Assembly: GCA_000231825.2 (NCBI GenBank)
Contig: JH720307.1
Span: 768,880-832,879, forward strand
Origin: Tetrahymena elliotti 4EA
Lineage: Eukaryota; Ciliophora; Oligohymenophorea; Hymenostomatida; Tetrahymenidae
Direction of reading: 5' to 3'
Length of the DNA stretch: 64,000 bases
The position numbers and the translations under genes are program-made. The notes below the pieces were generated by a model. The model saw only the letters and a program-made list of their open reading frames with translations. It was not told where the DNA came from and ran no database searches. Below are positions 26,526 to 39,953 of this stretch, in pieces; positions within the stretch are counted from its first letter, which is position 1; each line of letters begins with the position of its first letter.

Positions 26526-27160
26526 TAAAAATATATAATTTTAAATTAATTTACTAACTTAATAAGTCATTTTAACTAATTATTTAAAAAATACTTAACT
26601 GTATTTATTTCCATCCAATTAATATATTTATATAGTAATTATGAGTATACTAAAATTTACAAAACTATTCATTTCAAATTAAATTAATTTTTTTCCATTT
26701 TTTTTGTTTTCCGAAAAAATATTTGGTAATCTCAAATTTTCCAAAAAAGAATTTGCAATAATTTTAGATTATCATTTTTTTAACAAAGGAATTTTTAATT
26801 ATTAATTTCTTTTCTATCTAAATACACAAATATTATAACAAAATTCTCCCATACTCATAATTATTTCTCGTAATATTAAAATTTAGTTTGAAAAAATTAG
26901 AAATTTTAATAGATAAAAGCAAAATAATTTAACATTCTGTTGTTTTTATTTTTAAAAATATTACATAAATTCAAATAAAATATTAACTAAATATGAAATA
27001 AATAAAAGGTAAAAACTTAACAAATTTTAATTATAAATTATGTTTAAAATTATTCAAGAATTATTAGTTGGGTTAACTATCAAATTTTGGGTGTGCTAAT
27101 TAAATTCTGCTTTAAAAATAGAACTTTAAAATTGAGTGTTATGAATTTCTTAATCTGTTT
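26526..27160. other. Intergenic, between convergent 3' ends
   Basis: AT-rich spacer between the stop codons of the GTPase-SecA gene and the minus-strand membrane-protein gene. I see nothing coding in it. Confidence 0.6.
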
Positions 27161-30100
27161 TCATGTTTTGAAAATTTAGCAAAGAAGTTGGTGAGTTATT
27201 TTAAACTATTTAAAAAATGTTTTAATTATTAAAAAATTAAAAAAATGAATACCTTAGTTTTCTCCAATTACTGGCATAACTCTAGAAATATTTTTGTTAC
27301 CTAAGCTAACTTTATTTTGATAAATAAAATTTATTTTAATTAATTAAATATTATTTATGATTTACTTTTTTATGAAGAGAGCCCTATTAATTAATTCTAC
27401 TCAAACTAATTTTTATCAGGTGTACTAATTATTTACATTCTATTTTCATCTGACATATCTTAAATCTCTAAGCTTCCTTTCTTAACTATTTATTTCTAAT
27501 TTTGTAGTTAATTTTCGTTTTATTTGGGCTTGATAACGCTCTTTCTTAAGCTTCCCCATAAATATTTAATCCTTTCTTTGGTAACTCTAGGTAGCTAAAA
27601 TAAAATTTTTAAATTTATATTTTTTTATTTAAAATGAATTTACACTAAGGAGTTTTCCTAGACCAGGAAATTTTTTAGATATTCTAAGGTAGATTTCATA
27701 CATCTTGGATTCAAACTTTGAGGTAAGTCCACTAATTAATATGCCAAGCATTATAATTATAAAATACGCATTTAAAATGACTAAAGCTATGTATGCCAGC
27801 CAAATTTGATAGGGAAATGGATTATCGAGTATAAATATTGCTAGAATGATTGATATAATTACAGTTATATTAGATTAAATATCTAAATTATTAAATCTTT
27901 TTTCTAAATAAGGAGAATGCTTCTTTTGTAAGTAAATGTACAAAATAAGAATGAATATAACTAAGATTCCTTTAATTGAAACATACTAATCAAATATATT
28001 GATAAATATAGTGACTAGAGTTTTTTGATAGATTTTTACTATTTCCCAAAAGTAAGAAGTTTATTTGTACTCTGTATATAAAAATCCAAATCTGTACTAC
28101 ATGCTTATCTTATTCAGCTAAAATAAAAATAAGTTAATCAATATTGGATAACATTTGTATTTATTTACATTATTTTTTCCCTTGTACATGTTTATTAAGA
28201 AAAACATAGGTATAATAATTATCCAAACTAGAAGAGTAGGTAAAATATATGAAAGAACCCATCCTATATGAGTAGATGTATAGCAAACTTGAGATACATC
28301 AGCTTTAATATAATTTTCTCCAGATATGAATCTTTTTTAACATTAAATAAGAAATTATTTAATTTTTTTTTGAAATTAAATTTATCATAGTAAACTGTTA
28401 TTAATTGCAAACAAAACTTCATTTAGAATAATATGTTTTTAATTTCAAGATAACTTCTTTAGTTGTTTTAGAATTATTTAAATTGTACCTGCAAGACGAA
28501 GTCTGAATATGAGTTCTGACAATAGAAGGCTGCATAGATAAAAACATGTAAATGATAGAAATCCAAGTTGTTACATTATGGAATTTATATTTTTTTGCTT
28601 TGATGTAGATGTAATGACCAATTAAATATAGGCTAACATAAATTATTGGAATAAACTAGGCCCAAATCAATCTGAAATAAGTTATTGGTATAGTCTTTTA
28701 CATTTAATATAAAGCACAGTCCATACTAAATCCCATCTATTATACTGGATCTCCAATTGTTGCTGAGACATCACTTAGTCCTGGAGGTAATTACAGTTTA
28801 AATGTTTGAATAACCATGAGAAGTTGAATATAAGTTGTAAAAATCTTGATAATAATACCTACAGATTCTCTATTTTAAACTGCTTTTTTTGGTATAAAGT
28901 TAATCTTCTATAGATAGAATGTAATAATATAAGAATCTAACAGAGCTTTTGTGCTTCTTACAGAAAAAATAATAGCAATAAATGTATAAATACTAAGTCC
29001 TATCATTTTAAAAGTATTTCCTACAACTTCCGAGCATTTTCCACATTTATATTAAGAGCTGAAAGAATAACTTTCTCCCCACTACTTACCAGTTATGTCA
29101 CAAACCTCACATAAAGCACCTATATGACCTTCAGAACAGCTAGAATCCCCTGTTTATAAGCCACCTAAACAATTTTAATTCTAGTTATAGCAATGCTCAA
29201 CAAGATCTGAACCCTTATCAGGCCTCCAATATCCACTGTCCAGTTTCATTTAATTTCCACCAGGACAAGAATTCACTCCATATTTTGGACAATTTTTGCA
29301 TTCTTGAGATTCTAAAAGTAAACTGTATGTCCCTTCACTACAATAAACACAATTTCCTGTAATTGAAATGTAAGCTTCACCAACAACACCTAGGATATTT
29401 TATATAATTTTAAATAATTAATCATTAAAGAAATCATTATTTTACATTTTCTCATTTAAACTATAATTTAAAGTTTATAATCATCGTTAATATGATTGAG
29501 AGTTCCGTCTTAGTTAAATACAGGAATTTAAACAGTAGGAGAGGTGGCCTTAATACTTATTGACTATAAAGGTAATTATTATAATACTATTTTATCTAAG
29601 ATAAAAGCATTTTTGTCTGAGTCGTATTTTACTGTATTTGTGCCTGATATTTTTGCTGATGAAGGAGTTTAACCAGAATCATAATTTAATGAAACCATCA
29701 AATTTGAACTTTAGTCTGGTTGCAAATTTTATTTTTTATTATCAGTGCTTACAAATTAAAATATCATGTCTTAATATTCTGATGTACCAGATGCCCACTC
29801 ATTTATTCTAATAATTCCATCTTAGTCTGGTTAATAATCTGTACTATTTACTTTTAATCCTAAACCTACTGGATATGCAACAATATTTTAACCAAACTAA
29901 GCAGTATTTGCTTCAACTATTGATCCTGATAAAACTTAAGTGAATGCTATTTTAATATTAAAAAAGAAAATATTTATTGTAGAAATTATTTTTAAATATT
30001 TATTACTTCCTATGCATTTTATTCCACCTGCATACTGAGCATTATTTAAGGTTATTTCAGTAGAAATAATTTTTAGTGTATTTTGATAATTTTCAGCTGA

Positions 30101-33100
30101 GTAAAAATATACTGCACCTGCTGTATCTTTTGCACTATTTAATTTAATATGAGAGTTTTAAATTATCAAGCTACTATTTTATGAGTATATTGCTCCTCCA
30201 AAGTATGCTTTATTATCTTAAATTAAATAATCATCAATTTTAGAAATAATCTAACCAGCTTAAAGATTTCTTTTAATTTAAACAGCAGCTTTAATATATA
30301 TCATTCCTTTATTTGATTCACAATTTTAAATATCTCCTTTTATAAGAGTTAACGATTTGGCCAATTAAGTAAATCCTATTAATCCTTAGCTGCATACATT
30401 ACAAGTAACTTTGTTCATTATAATATCATTCAGTTCTATTTGAGAGTTAGGATTTTCAACCAAAATGAATGAATCAAAATTAGAAACTTCTTATAAGAAC
30501 TTGAAGTCTGCATCATCAACACAAGAAGCGCAAAATGATATATCATTAAGTTCTAATTTAATTGAACTAAAACTAGATTCTGTAATGTAAATATATGGGG
30601 TATAATAGAAAGTTGACAGAGATATTTTATTTTAATTACTCTTTAAGGTAATTTATTAGCCATAAATAAATCCTTAAATTGTATGAATATCTTAGAGTGT
30701 ATTGAATTAGAAATTAAAATTTCCCCCTTTCATAACCATCATATAAAAGAATTCAAAATCCTCCTTCAAACTCTTTGAATCAATATCCCCAAATTAGTAA
30801 TATTATGATAATTTTGATTTGAGTTCAGACATATCAGAAGTAATTTTATTCTGTTAAAATATTGTTGACTGACTTGATTTTTTGTGTTAAACTATTTTTT
30901 TTTTAAAATTTTAATTTACTATCACTTCAAAATAATAAGAAAAAAATTTTTCTTTATTAATTAATGATATTACTATAAAATATGCTTCCTATGTTAGCAA
31001 ATACATTTTAGAATATATTTTCTTAAATTGTTTAGTCACATGCTTATTTACCACAAATTTAATAAAGAGCTCCTCCTGTAAAATTAGCATAAATATTAGA
31101 AAATGTGCTTCCTGTAATAGATAATGAAGAAGAAGTAGATTAAGAATCATAATAAATAGCACCACCAATTCCTGTCGCCTAAGGTGAAAAAGATGTGTAA
31201 ATTTAATCAAATTCTACAGTATCACATAAAAGTTAAGAATAAGTTAATCCTTTATAATGTATAGCTCCTCCGCTATCAGCAACAATCTGTTTAAAATGGC
31301 TATCTTTGATATAAAATACATTAGCTTAGATGTTAAAAAATCCTCCTTTTAATGAATTATCCTCTGTTAAAAGATTCATGTTTGCTTATGTAAAATGAGA
31401 GTCTAAAACATAAATTTTATTTATACTAGCAGAAAACCCATTTTAAAATTAAATTGATGTTTTGAAATTTGATAAATTAGAATCATAAATATGCAAGTAA
31501 GAATCCATAGATTCAAATAATACAAAAGATGCAGTTGCTTGTAATAGTTCTTCTAATAAAGTCTCTGCTGATATCTAATCTGAGTTAATATGATCTAATA
31601 TCAATCTTACAGCATTATCTGTTTACACATTTATTAGTGCTATTTATTATTGTGATTCTAAATTACTAAAAATATTTAAAAATTTGCATTCTGATAGGAG
31701 GATTCTAGGAATATTTAGAACACCATTATCAAGATTTTTTGCTTTTTACATTAAGGCACTTTCTATATCATCATCATTATACTGGGTAGCAGGTAAATTA
31801 CTATTGCTTTAAATTATTTGCAAGCAATAAACTATGTTCTTATTTTTTAATTAATAAAAATTATTCTTGAAATTAATTCAATAAATTTTTGATTACTGTT
31901 TCATGTAAAAATAGGTAAGAAAATTCAAATCCAGAAATAAATATTCTATTAATCAAAGTATTCATATATATAAAATATCCATTTAACTCTTCAATGTCTC
32001 CATTAGGCAAATTTTATTGGTAATTATTTTAAAAATCCCAATTAGTAGGTTTATCAGACCTTTTGTAAGAACCCCCAGTAATATCCATGTACTCTATTTA
32101 ATCAGCATTTATGACATTTATCTATGTTGTATCAATAATTTCCAAATCAATAATAGATATTTGTGAAATTTATTTTAAATAAATTAAATTGCTTTCAAAG
32201 TCAAATTATTCAGTCTTTGTAGATGATCCTATTTAAAACAAATTAAATATTAAAAAAACTTTTAAAAAATTCAAATGTTATTTTAAATTAATTTTTGTAA
32301 ATTGTTTGATACTTTTTTATATTAAATTAGGAAGTATGGTTAGGAATATTATTAATGAAAAAACTCTTTTTTATAATAAATAATTATATTTTACTTGAGA
32401 TTTTGAATGAATTTATTTTTAAATTATAAAGATCTTGAGTGTAGCTATGAGTGTATTTGTATTATATCAAGTTAATCAGCTAACCATAAGAATTATGTAA
32501 TAGGAGTTCTTCTAAAATAAAATCATTTAAGGCTATTATGGGACTTATTTCGGAAGGAGAAGTTTCAGGAAATCGAACAATTCTCAAGATGAAATCTTTA
32601 TTACTATTTTTTATTGTTACAGTATTACCTCTTAAAATGTTAGATGTGAATAAAGAAGTTATTTATTATTCACTGCAAGTAATTTGCGTTTAGTCATAAA
32701 ATTAAAAATTATTAATGTTTAAAGTCAATATGTTGTAAACGTCTATAAATTTGAAGCAATCCAATGTTTAAGTTGTTATGTCTAAACCATCTAAATTAAT
32801 AACATGCTAAGATACAGGAAAATTATGTCCTTCAGCCTAATATATTATTGTTGATTTGAGAAAGGTATTTTCAAATAACTTCAGATTTTTAATTTTAATA
32901 CTAATTGTAGTGGCTAAAAGTTAGATAAGGCTCATATTTGAGAACATAGATTATGATATTTCCATCCCTTCAACATCCATATTTAACGTTTAGCTAGAAG
33001 TAGTATTAACAAAGCTAAAAAGTGAATAGCTGCTAGGATAGTAAAAGTATTATAATTTTAAATCTACTATTTGAAGTATCTACATATTTGCTACTTATAT

Positions 33101-36100
33101 GACAGGGTAGCAATTAGTTTTTTATTTTTTATAAGTATCTTACTGAGTTTTTAAATCTATTCCATGAATAAACTATACTTTATTGAGAGTTACTTTTGAA
33201 TTAAACAGATTATCTGAAAATTTTATTAACATATTGGTTGGAATAACACTTTTTTTAATATTCAGTAAAGGTATAAAAGTTAAATAAGAAAAATAAAATT
33301 CATTCCATCCTGAAAAAGAAAAACCGTTTGTGTATAAAAATGTCATATCTACATTTTCTTTAATTCCTTCAGACGTTAAGAGGCTAAAGCTCAATTTCAT
33401 AGAATTTATATTTGCCACATATTTGGCTAATGAATTAGTAAATATTATTTCATTAGGAAATTTGCAAACATTTTCATAAACAGTAGTGCTCTATTAAATA
33501 TTTATTGAAACATTTTACTCTGGGACAATTAGGATTTCATACTCAAATGTTGTAACACCTTCTCCATTCAAAACACTTAGCTAAAAGCTATTTAAATATT
33601 TATATAAAATTTAAATTTTTTTAAATAAAATAATTACAATAAATCATTTCTAATATCAATATAAGGGAAGAAGTCTACTATAAGCTATTAAGTTGGATTC
33701 CATTTTTCTATAAAAATAACATTAAGAGGGAAGACTTCTTCTCCAAATTCAGCACCTGATGTGTCTATTTTTTAGTAATAGTCAGATTAACTGAGATCTT
33801 CATTTGAAGCAGCTTAACCAGATCTACATTCTATTATCTACCTTATCTTTATTTTTCTTGCACAATCATTTCCTGAGCATGGATAACATTAATTTACTCT
33901 TGAATCATAAAATATTATAGATGCTTATTAGTCATTACAATCTAAACCTAAACTTCCATATTCATATTGGCATGAGTTTTCAACCGATTTACAAACGAGG
34001 CATTTATACTAGTACTATTCAAAAAATAGGTCTATTACTTTAAAATAGGGATTCATGCTTTCCATTTCTTCACTAGTTCTTTCAACACAGAGATCACAAT
34101 ATCTAGGGCAAGTAAGACAACTCGATTAGTTTGGTGAAAGAGATTAACTTGAAATCCACAAAGTGACATCACCAAATAAATAATTAACATTAACACAAGC
34201 TTAGCAAGTAGAATAACCTACTTCATCTGCAACACATTGTGAATCCAAACAACTTTATTTTTATAAATTTTTTATGGTTTTATGTGTGATAAAGATATTT
34301 TTATTACAAATTTTAACAAAGATTAGGACACCTTCCATCAACTAAGTCCTAAGAGCAGTTAATACATTAAGGAATAGTAGGAAAACTTTGCTAATTTTCA
34401 TAAGACAAAGCTTAATCTATTTTAATAGCATTATATAAGATAAAATTTAAAGAAATATTAAAAATTAACCATGTGATTTGAATTGTATTGTTTTTAGAAT
34501 CAAACTAAAATCTAATCCACTATTTGAAATATGATGGCATGCAAAGCATTGAGCTTGTGGGGCATCAGAAGGTTCTGAGCTAGCGCTTTAGCCAGAGGAA
34601 CAATTTATACATCCTTAAGAAGGTAAAGGAGAATATCCTATTTATATATTTTTAATTTAAGATTACTTTACTTCTACTTTATAAAAGATTAATTAATTAA
34701 TTAATACCATCTTCACAGGTGATGCAACTAACAATTTATTGTGTGTAACCTTAAACAGTATAGTAAAAACTTTTACACTTATTAAGAATCGGAGTTTTAA
34801 AATAGCTAATATGCTTATCGCATACCCTATTTAAATAAAAAATAGTAAGTTTTTGTAGGTTTTTTATTTTTACCTTGATTGATTAGGATTGGCCATATTA
34901 ATTCCATATCCGTTGACGCATTCAATACATTCAAATTGAGTGCTTGAAAGGTTTACTAACTGTCTCCATTTAAAACAATTAGGATCTATGTCTGCAAAAC
35001 TTATATTTGTGCTTAATTGTTGGTTAAAATCACTTTCTAAAATACATTAGCCAATAAAAGTAGTAAGATATTTTTGAGCTTCATCATCTTTATTGTAAAT
35101 GCAACCAAAACACTTTGGGGCTAATTATAGATTGTCTTTTTCATCTGATGTTAAATAGGGGAAATCATTATCTAGAGTATACAAAATATTATCTCCTGAT
35201 TGACTTCCATAATAGCATAAAGAGCACAATGAAGGGCAATACTCACACTACCCATCATAACTTATAAAATAAGAACTCTAGCAAAGAGTGCAGTATTTTT
35301 AAAATTTATCTGCTCTAGAATCATCAACTACAAAAGGATTATTTGTATGATCAATAATTTAATCTTATTCAACAGAAGCAAACCTGCATGCTCTGCAATT
35401 ATTCAAATCACAGGTCTCACATTTCTTTAAATCCAGGGATGGGATATAAAAAGTACTTTTTTATTAAGAAGAAACGATTAAATTAATTGTTAAGAGTAAA
35501 AGCTTGAACAGTAAGATAATTTAAAAATAATAATACTGAATAAAATTCTTAAGTTTTAAAAACAGTAAATTAATTAATTACCTCTTTTAATTGCAAGAAG
35601 AACACCTCCAAGCAAAACCTTCTGAATCTAACATTTCTTAAGTATAGTCATCCAAAACAATTTGGTTATTTAGAAAATTTGAAGATTCATTTCCTAAAAA
35701 GCATTCAAGGCAATTAGGATCTATTGAAGAGCAAGGTTCACATTATCTCCCTAAACCTAAAGAATATCTATGACTACATACTAAACATTTGCTCCCTTCA
35801 TTGCATTCATCACAATTGTCTATACATTAAGCACATCCATTAATACTTGAAGAATAATAGTAGCCTTTTTTACAGATGATACCCTGCTAAAATACAGGCA
35901 CTTAGTAACTATAGTTAGGTATAACACACCCTGGAGTTTTGAGTTAATCACCACACCAAGAATCACATCCTGAACAATTTCTGGTAGATAATTTACCTGA
36001 ATTAGCACTTCTATACACATAGAATAATTCTTTAATATCTTAAGTTTACACTTTTTTATATCTTATCAAAGATGGATCTCCGAAATCAATAATTTCAAAC

Positions 36101-36633
36101 ACATGAGTGCAAGTCATTTTGTTTGCCCTATGTTAAATAAAATTTTTAAACAAAAAAATTGGCTAATAATTATTTTTTATACCATATCAAAGGGTTTGAA
36201 ACACAATCCCCACAACCTACTTTATTTTAGATTTCACTTATCTTGAAATGAGGGCTATTATAGCAAAACAAAACGTAATTAAATAGTCTTAATAAGCTCA
36301 ATTATTTACCATTTTAAGCATAACTATTGATTGTTATCCATTGGAGTGTATAAAAAATAACCTTATTAACATGTTAAACAGTAATCTGTGCTTGTGCATG
36401 ATGCGCATGATGATGGACAGTTAGCTAGTTGTCCATCATTATTGTAATCTATGTACTAATTTCCTCCATAAGATTGAATCCTTTTGTTGAGAATATTATT
36501 TAATTGTTACAATTTTAAGAAAAAACTATTACCCTATAACTTCAACATTATATCCATAAAAGTAAGTTGCTTTAATTATGGTACTATTTAGGAACAATGT
36601 AAAAATTATAATCAAATCATTAAGATTCTTCAT
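27161..36633 (-). CDS. Large Cys-rich, beta-helix, multi-pass membrane protein
   Basis: The start MKNLNDLIIIFTLFLN is a signal peptide, so the long N-terminal part should be outside the cell or in the lumen. Roughly 33.7-36.5 kb encodes repeated Cys-rich modules (paired CxxC spacings, many furin/EGF-like). About 29.5-33.5 kb encodes Ser/Thr/Asn-rich repeats with GGAIYY and GGALY steps, the pattern of polymorphic-outer-membrane-protein beta-helices. About 29.04-29.4 kb encodes a compact Cys module (CVYC, CKNC, then GHIGALCEVCD), immediately followed by several hydrophobic segments from 29.0 to 27.5 kb. A Gln/Lys-rich cytoplasmic tail ends at TGA (plus strand tca 27161-27163) after a small last intron (27206-27252). 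Many introns are present. The architecture is known from large ciliate surface/transmembrane families whose function is not established; receptor or adhesion is inference. It could in principle be two genes, but I found no internal start or stop pair to split it. Confidence 0.7.
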
Positions 36634-38339
36634 TTTATTGTTTGTTACTCAAAATATTATTTAATAGTTTTTATTTAAAGATTAATGAATATATGTCCCA
36701 AATAATTTAATTATTTATTAATAAAGAATATGCTCCAGCGCCTGCTGTTAATTTAAATAAAATATGTTTAATTTAAAGTATTTATGAATGTAATTAAAAA
36801 AAATGCAAGATTTAACATCTCTAAAAACTACCAAACATATGGTGCAATTTATCATTTTTATCAATAATTTTTACTATCTTTTATTAAATTTCTATATTAG
36901 TCTATTAAATAACACCTCATAAAAAAATTTGTTATAATTTCAACCAATCTCTATTTAGAGCTAAAATAAACAAATTTGATTTCTTTTTTGTATTATATTT
37001 ATTTTATTTTTTTTATAGGTTTTATATTTTTAATGAAAAACTCTATTTTTATACCAATTTGATTATTTCAAAAAAGTCAAAAGGGGATTTCGAATTTATT
37101 GTTTTTTTATTTGTATTTAGATTAAGGAAATAAAATTAAAAAGTTAATATCTCTTTCTCTCTCTCTCTCCATTTTTAAAAATTCTTTTGTTTAAATTATT
37201 AGTTGATTTTAATTTCAAAAAAATAGTTCAAATTTAAAAAATTTTCTTGCTGTAAAAGGTAATCTGAAATACAAATTTTTTTTAGTTAGGTAAATTTAGG
37301 CAGCATTAAGTTAATAGAATAAAAAGCATATATATATGAGTAAAATTTTTTAAATTTGATCAAAACTCAACTACATTCAATTAGTTCCCTTTTTACAAAG
37401 ATATTAGAAAATTATAAATATAGATTATTTTCTTATTACTTAGCATTTAATCTTCATATTAATTCATTTAAAGCAGCTACTACCTCTTATATCTAATAAA
37501 TTAAACCCTAATTTAAATCTATTAGTAGATTTAGGTTACTAATAAAAATATTTTTTAATAAGAAATATTCTTTAGTTACTTCATTTAACTAACTATTTTA
37601 GTTTAATATTTATTCAAAAATATTTTAATAATTGTAGCTAATTAATTTAAGAAATTCAATATTTACCTCAATCAGAAAATTATTATTATTACAATATGGA
37701 AAAACAAAATTTTCATAAAAACTAATAAATATTAGATTGAAAAAAAACATTTTTAAATGAAAAATAGAATTAAATAGTGCATCCATAATAAAAAACTATC
37801 TTAATTATTCTAAAATAAGTTTAGATAAAAATATAAGGAACTAGTTATTTTTTAAATTTAAATAATAATACAATATGAAAAATTTAAATTAGAAAACTTA
37901 ATGATTTTTGAATTTTTTTAAGTAGAAATTATTAATTAATTTTTTAAAAAATTTTTATTCAAGTAAAAACTTATTTCATAGTATAAAACTCAATAATAAA
38001 TTTAATTGATTTAAATTTCAGGAAATAATATTTTTTATTTTAAATACAAATAAAAATAATTTTTGCTTGTCAAAGTATTAACATTCTCAAACTATTTTTT
38101 AAATTCAAAAGAAAAAGTGTAAATTCTATCTCAAAATTATTGAAGATTAACCAAGTTTATCATACAGTTTATAAAATAAATTAATATATATAGTAATTAT
38201 TATCTAATATTGTTAGAAATTAATTATTCATAAGAAATATCTCAATTATCTTAACTTCTTGTGATAGAAATCAAACATTTAGAGAAAAGTTTTGAGTTAA
38301 TAATTACCAAAAATATCACCTAAATTTTAATTAATTTCT
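36634..38339. other. Gene-poor stretch with a CT microsatellite
   Basis: About 1.7 kb of extremely AT-rich DNA between two minus-strand genes. It includes a CT-rich run at 37151-37170 and a short TA repeat near 37330. No frame has protein-like composition, and I see no RNA gene. Confidence 0.6.
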
Positions 38340-38870
38340 TCAATAAGCAGCTATACAAGCTATACAAGAGAGTACAAAACTAATAAGTAAGGTAATATCA
38401 CCAGTAACAGCTCCTATACTTCTTACAGGATTTGAGCTACCTCCTTGAAACATATAACCAATACTGTATAATAATCTTCCAAATACTGCAACAAAACCTA
38501 AAATTGCTGAAAAAAGTGGATACTTTAAAGCTCCAATGATTATAAATAAAGTTTGGGGTCCCCAAGCTTCTAAGAAATTATAATGAGCTCTTTAGGCTTT
38601 ACCAAAATGAACCCAATCTCTATAAGAAAGTTTATCAGAATATCTGCCATGTCCCATATCAGGATAGCCAAAAGTTTTATCAATTTCACCTCCAATAACT
38701 TATCTATGTTCTTCTCCAAAGTGTGCTTAAAGGAAATCCTTATTAAAGACTTATCCTCTTATTCTACCAGGAAGTATAAAGCCAACTAATATCATTTCAA
38801 ATGAATATATCACTACTGAAAGCAATGCTAATTAAAAGTGTTCTTCAACAACAAAAACTGATTAGGCCAT
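38340..38870 (-). CDS. MAPEG family protein, microsomal glutathione S-transferase 3-like
   Basis: A single-exon gene of 176 residues, a typical length for the family. MAPEG enzymes are small four-helix membrane proteins of the ER or outer mitochondrial membrane that conjugate or reduce lipophilic substrates with glutathione. The sequence has a hydrophobic N-terminal helix (about 14-33), then the family signature RAHYNFLE at 94-101 (R, H, N and E at the expected spacing), three further hydrophobic stretches, GRLLYSIGY (131-139) and NPVRSIG (147-153). The loop between helix 1 and the signature is longer than in human MGST3. The ATG is at plus strand 38868-38870 and the stop TGA at 38340-38342. 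No neighbour suggests a pathway. The family call is strong; glutathione transferase activity rather than a leukotriene-synthase-like role is inference. Confidence 0.88.
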
Positions 38871-39953
38871 TTTATTTTTTCAAAAATTTTCTTGAAATTA
38901 ATTAAATTTTACTTATTTATTATTTTTAACAACACAAATATTTTTTGTACCAATATATATACTTCATCACAGAATTGAAATTAATTTGAAAAATTACTTT
39001 TGCTCATCTGTAAATATAATTTATTGCTGATTACCTATGGATTTTACATTTCAGAAATCCTTGATTTATTCCTTCATTATTCCAGAATTAATCTTTTTTT
39101 GTCTATTTCTTCTATCTTAGGCTAATAATTTAAATCAAGTAACTAGACAATTTATTTCCCAAAAATAAAAATTCTAAAATTCTAAAAAAGATTTCTCTTT
39201 CAATAAACTTTATTAATTTTTATCTAATTTAATTAAAGTTTGAAGTTTATAACATCATTTTTATCTATTCTGTATTTTTCTAAAGAAGATAATTTTTAAA
39301 TTAAAAAAGATTGTTAAATTTTAAGAATAACATTATTTAAATAAAAGCAAAGAATTTTTTACATCAATAAAGTAATAAGATTTAACATATGAAGATTTTT
39401 GTATGAAAAAAAATGATTTAAATTTGTATTTTTTAAAAAAGAAAAACAAAGTAATATCTAAAGAGTTGACAGTAACCGCTTCCTTTTTATTATTTCATTT
39501 AAAAGGATATTTATTTATTCTTATAAATACATTTTTTATCCAATAATTTAGCTCTTTTATTTTTTGAAAAATAAAAATTGTTAATTTCAAAAACTCAAAA
39601 TTTTATTAAAAATTTCTTTTAAATTACTAAATCCAATAACTATTTTGAGCATATTTATAATCTGTCCACAATAAATGAATTGTTTATTAGATTAATTCTA
39701 AAATATAAGAAGATAAATTAATAAAAGAAAGGTAATTATAAGTATAATGAAAATAAGCTATACAAAACTTAATCTGACAATCAAAATAAATATTTTCAAA
39801 TTTTGAAATTTTTTTTTAATAATTTCTAGAAAGATAATAATATTTCTAACTAGATATAAAGAGAATAAATTTATCTACAAATATTATGAAATGCTTTAAT
39901 TATTTTTTAACTCTTATGCTTATGATTTATATTTAATTTGTTTATTTATAATT
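38871..39953. other. Intergenic AT-rich stretch
   Basis: About 1.1 kb between two minus-strand genes, holding the MAPEG promoter side and the 3' UTR of the next gene. Nothing coding or repetitive stands out. Confidence 0.55.

Noticed and set aside
37151..37170. CT-rich run
   Set aside because: A short microsatellite in a gene-poor stretch; no linked feature.
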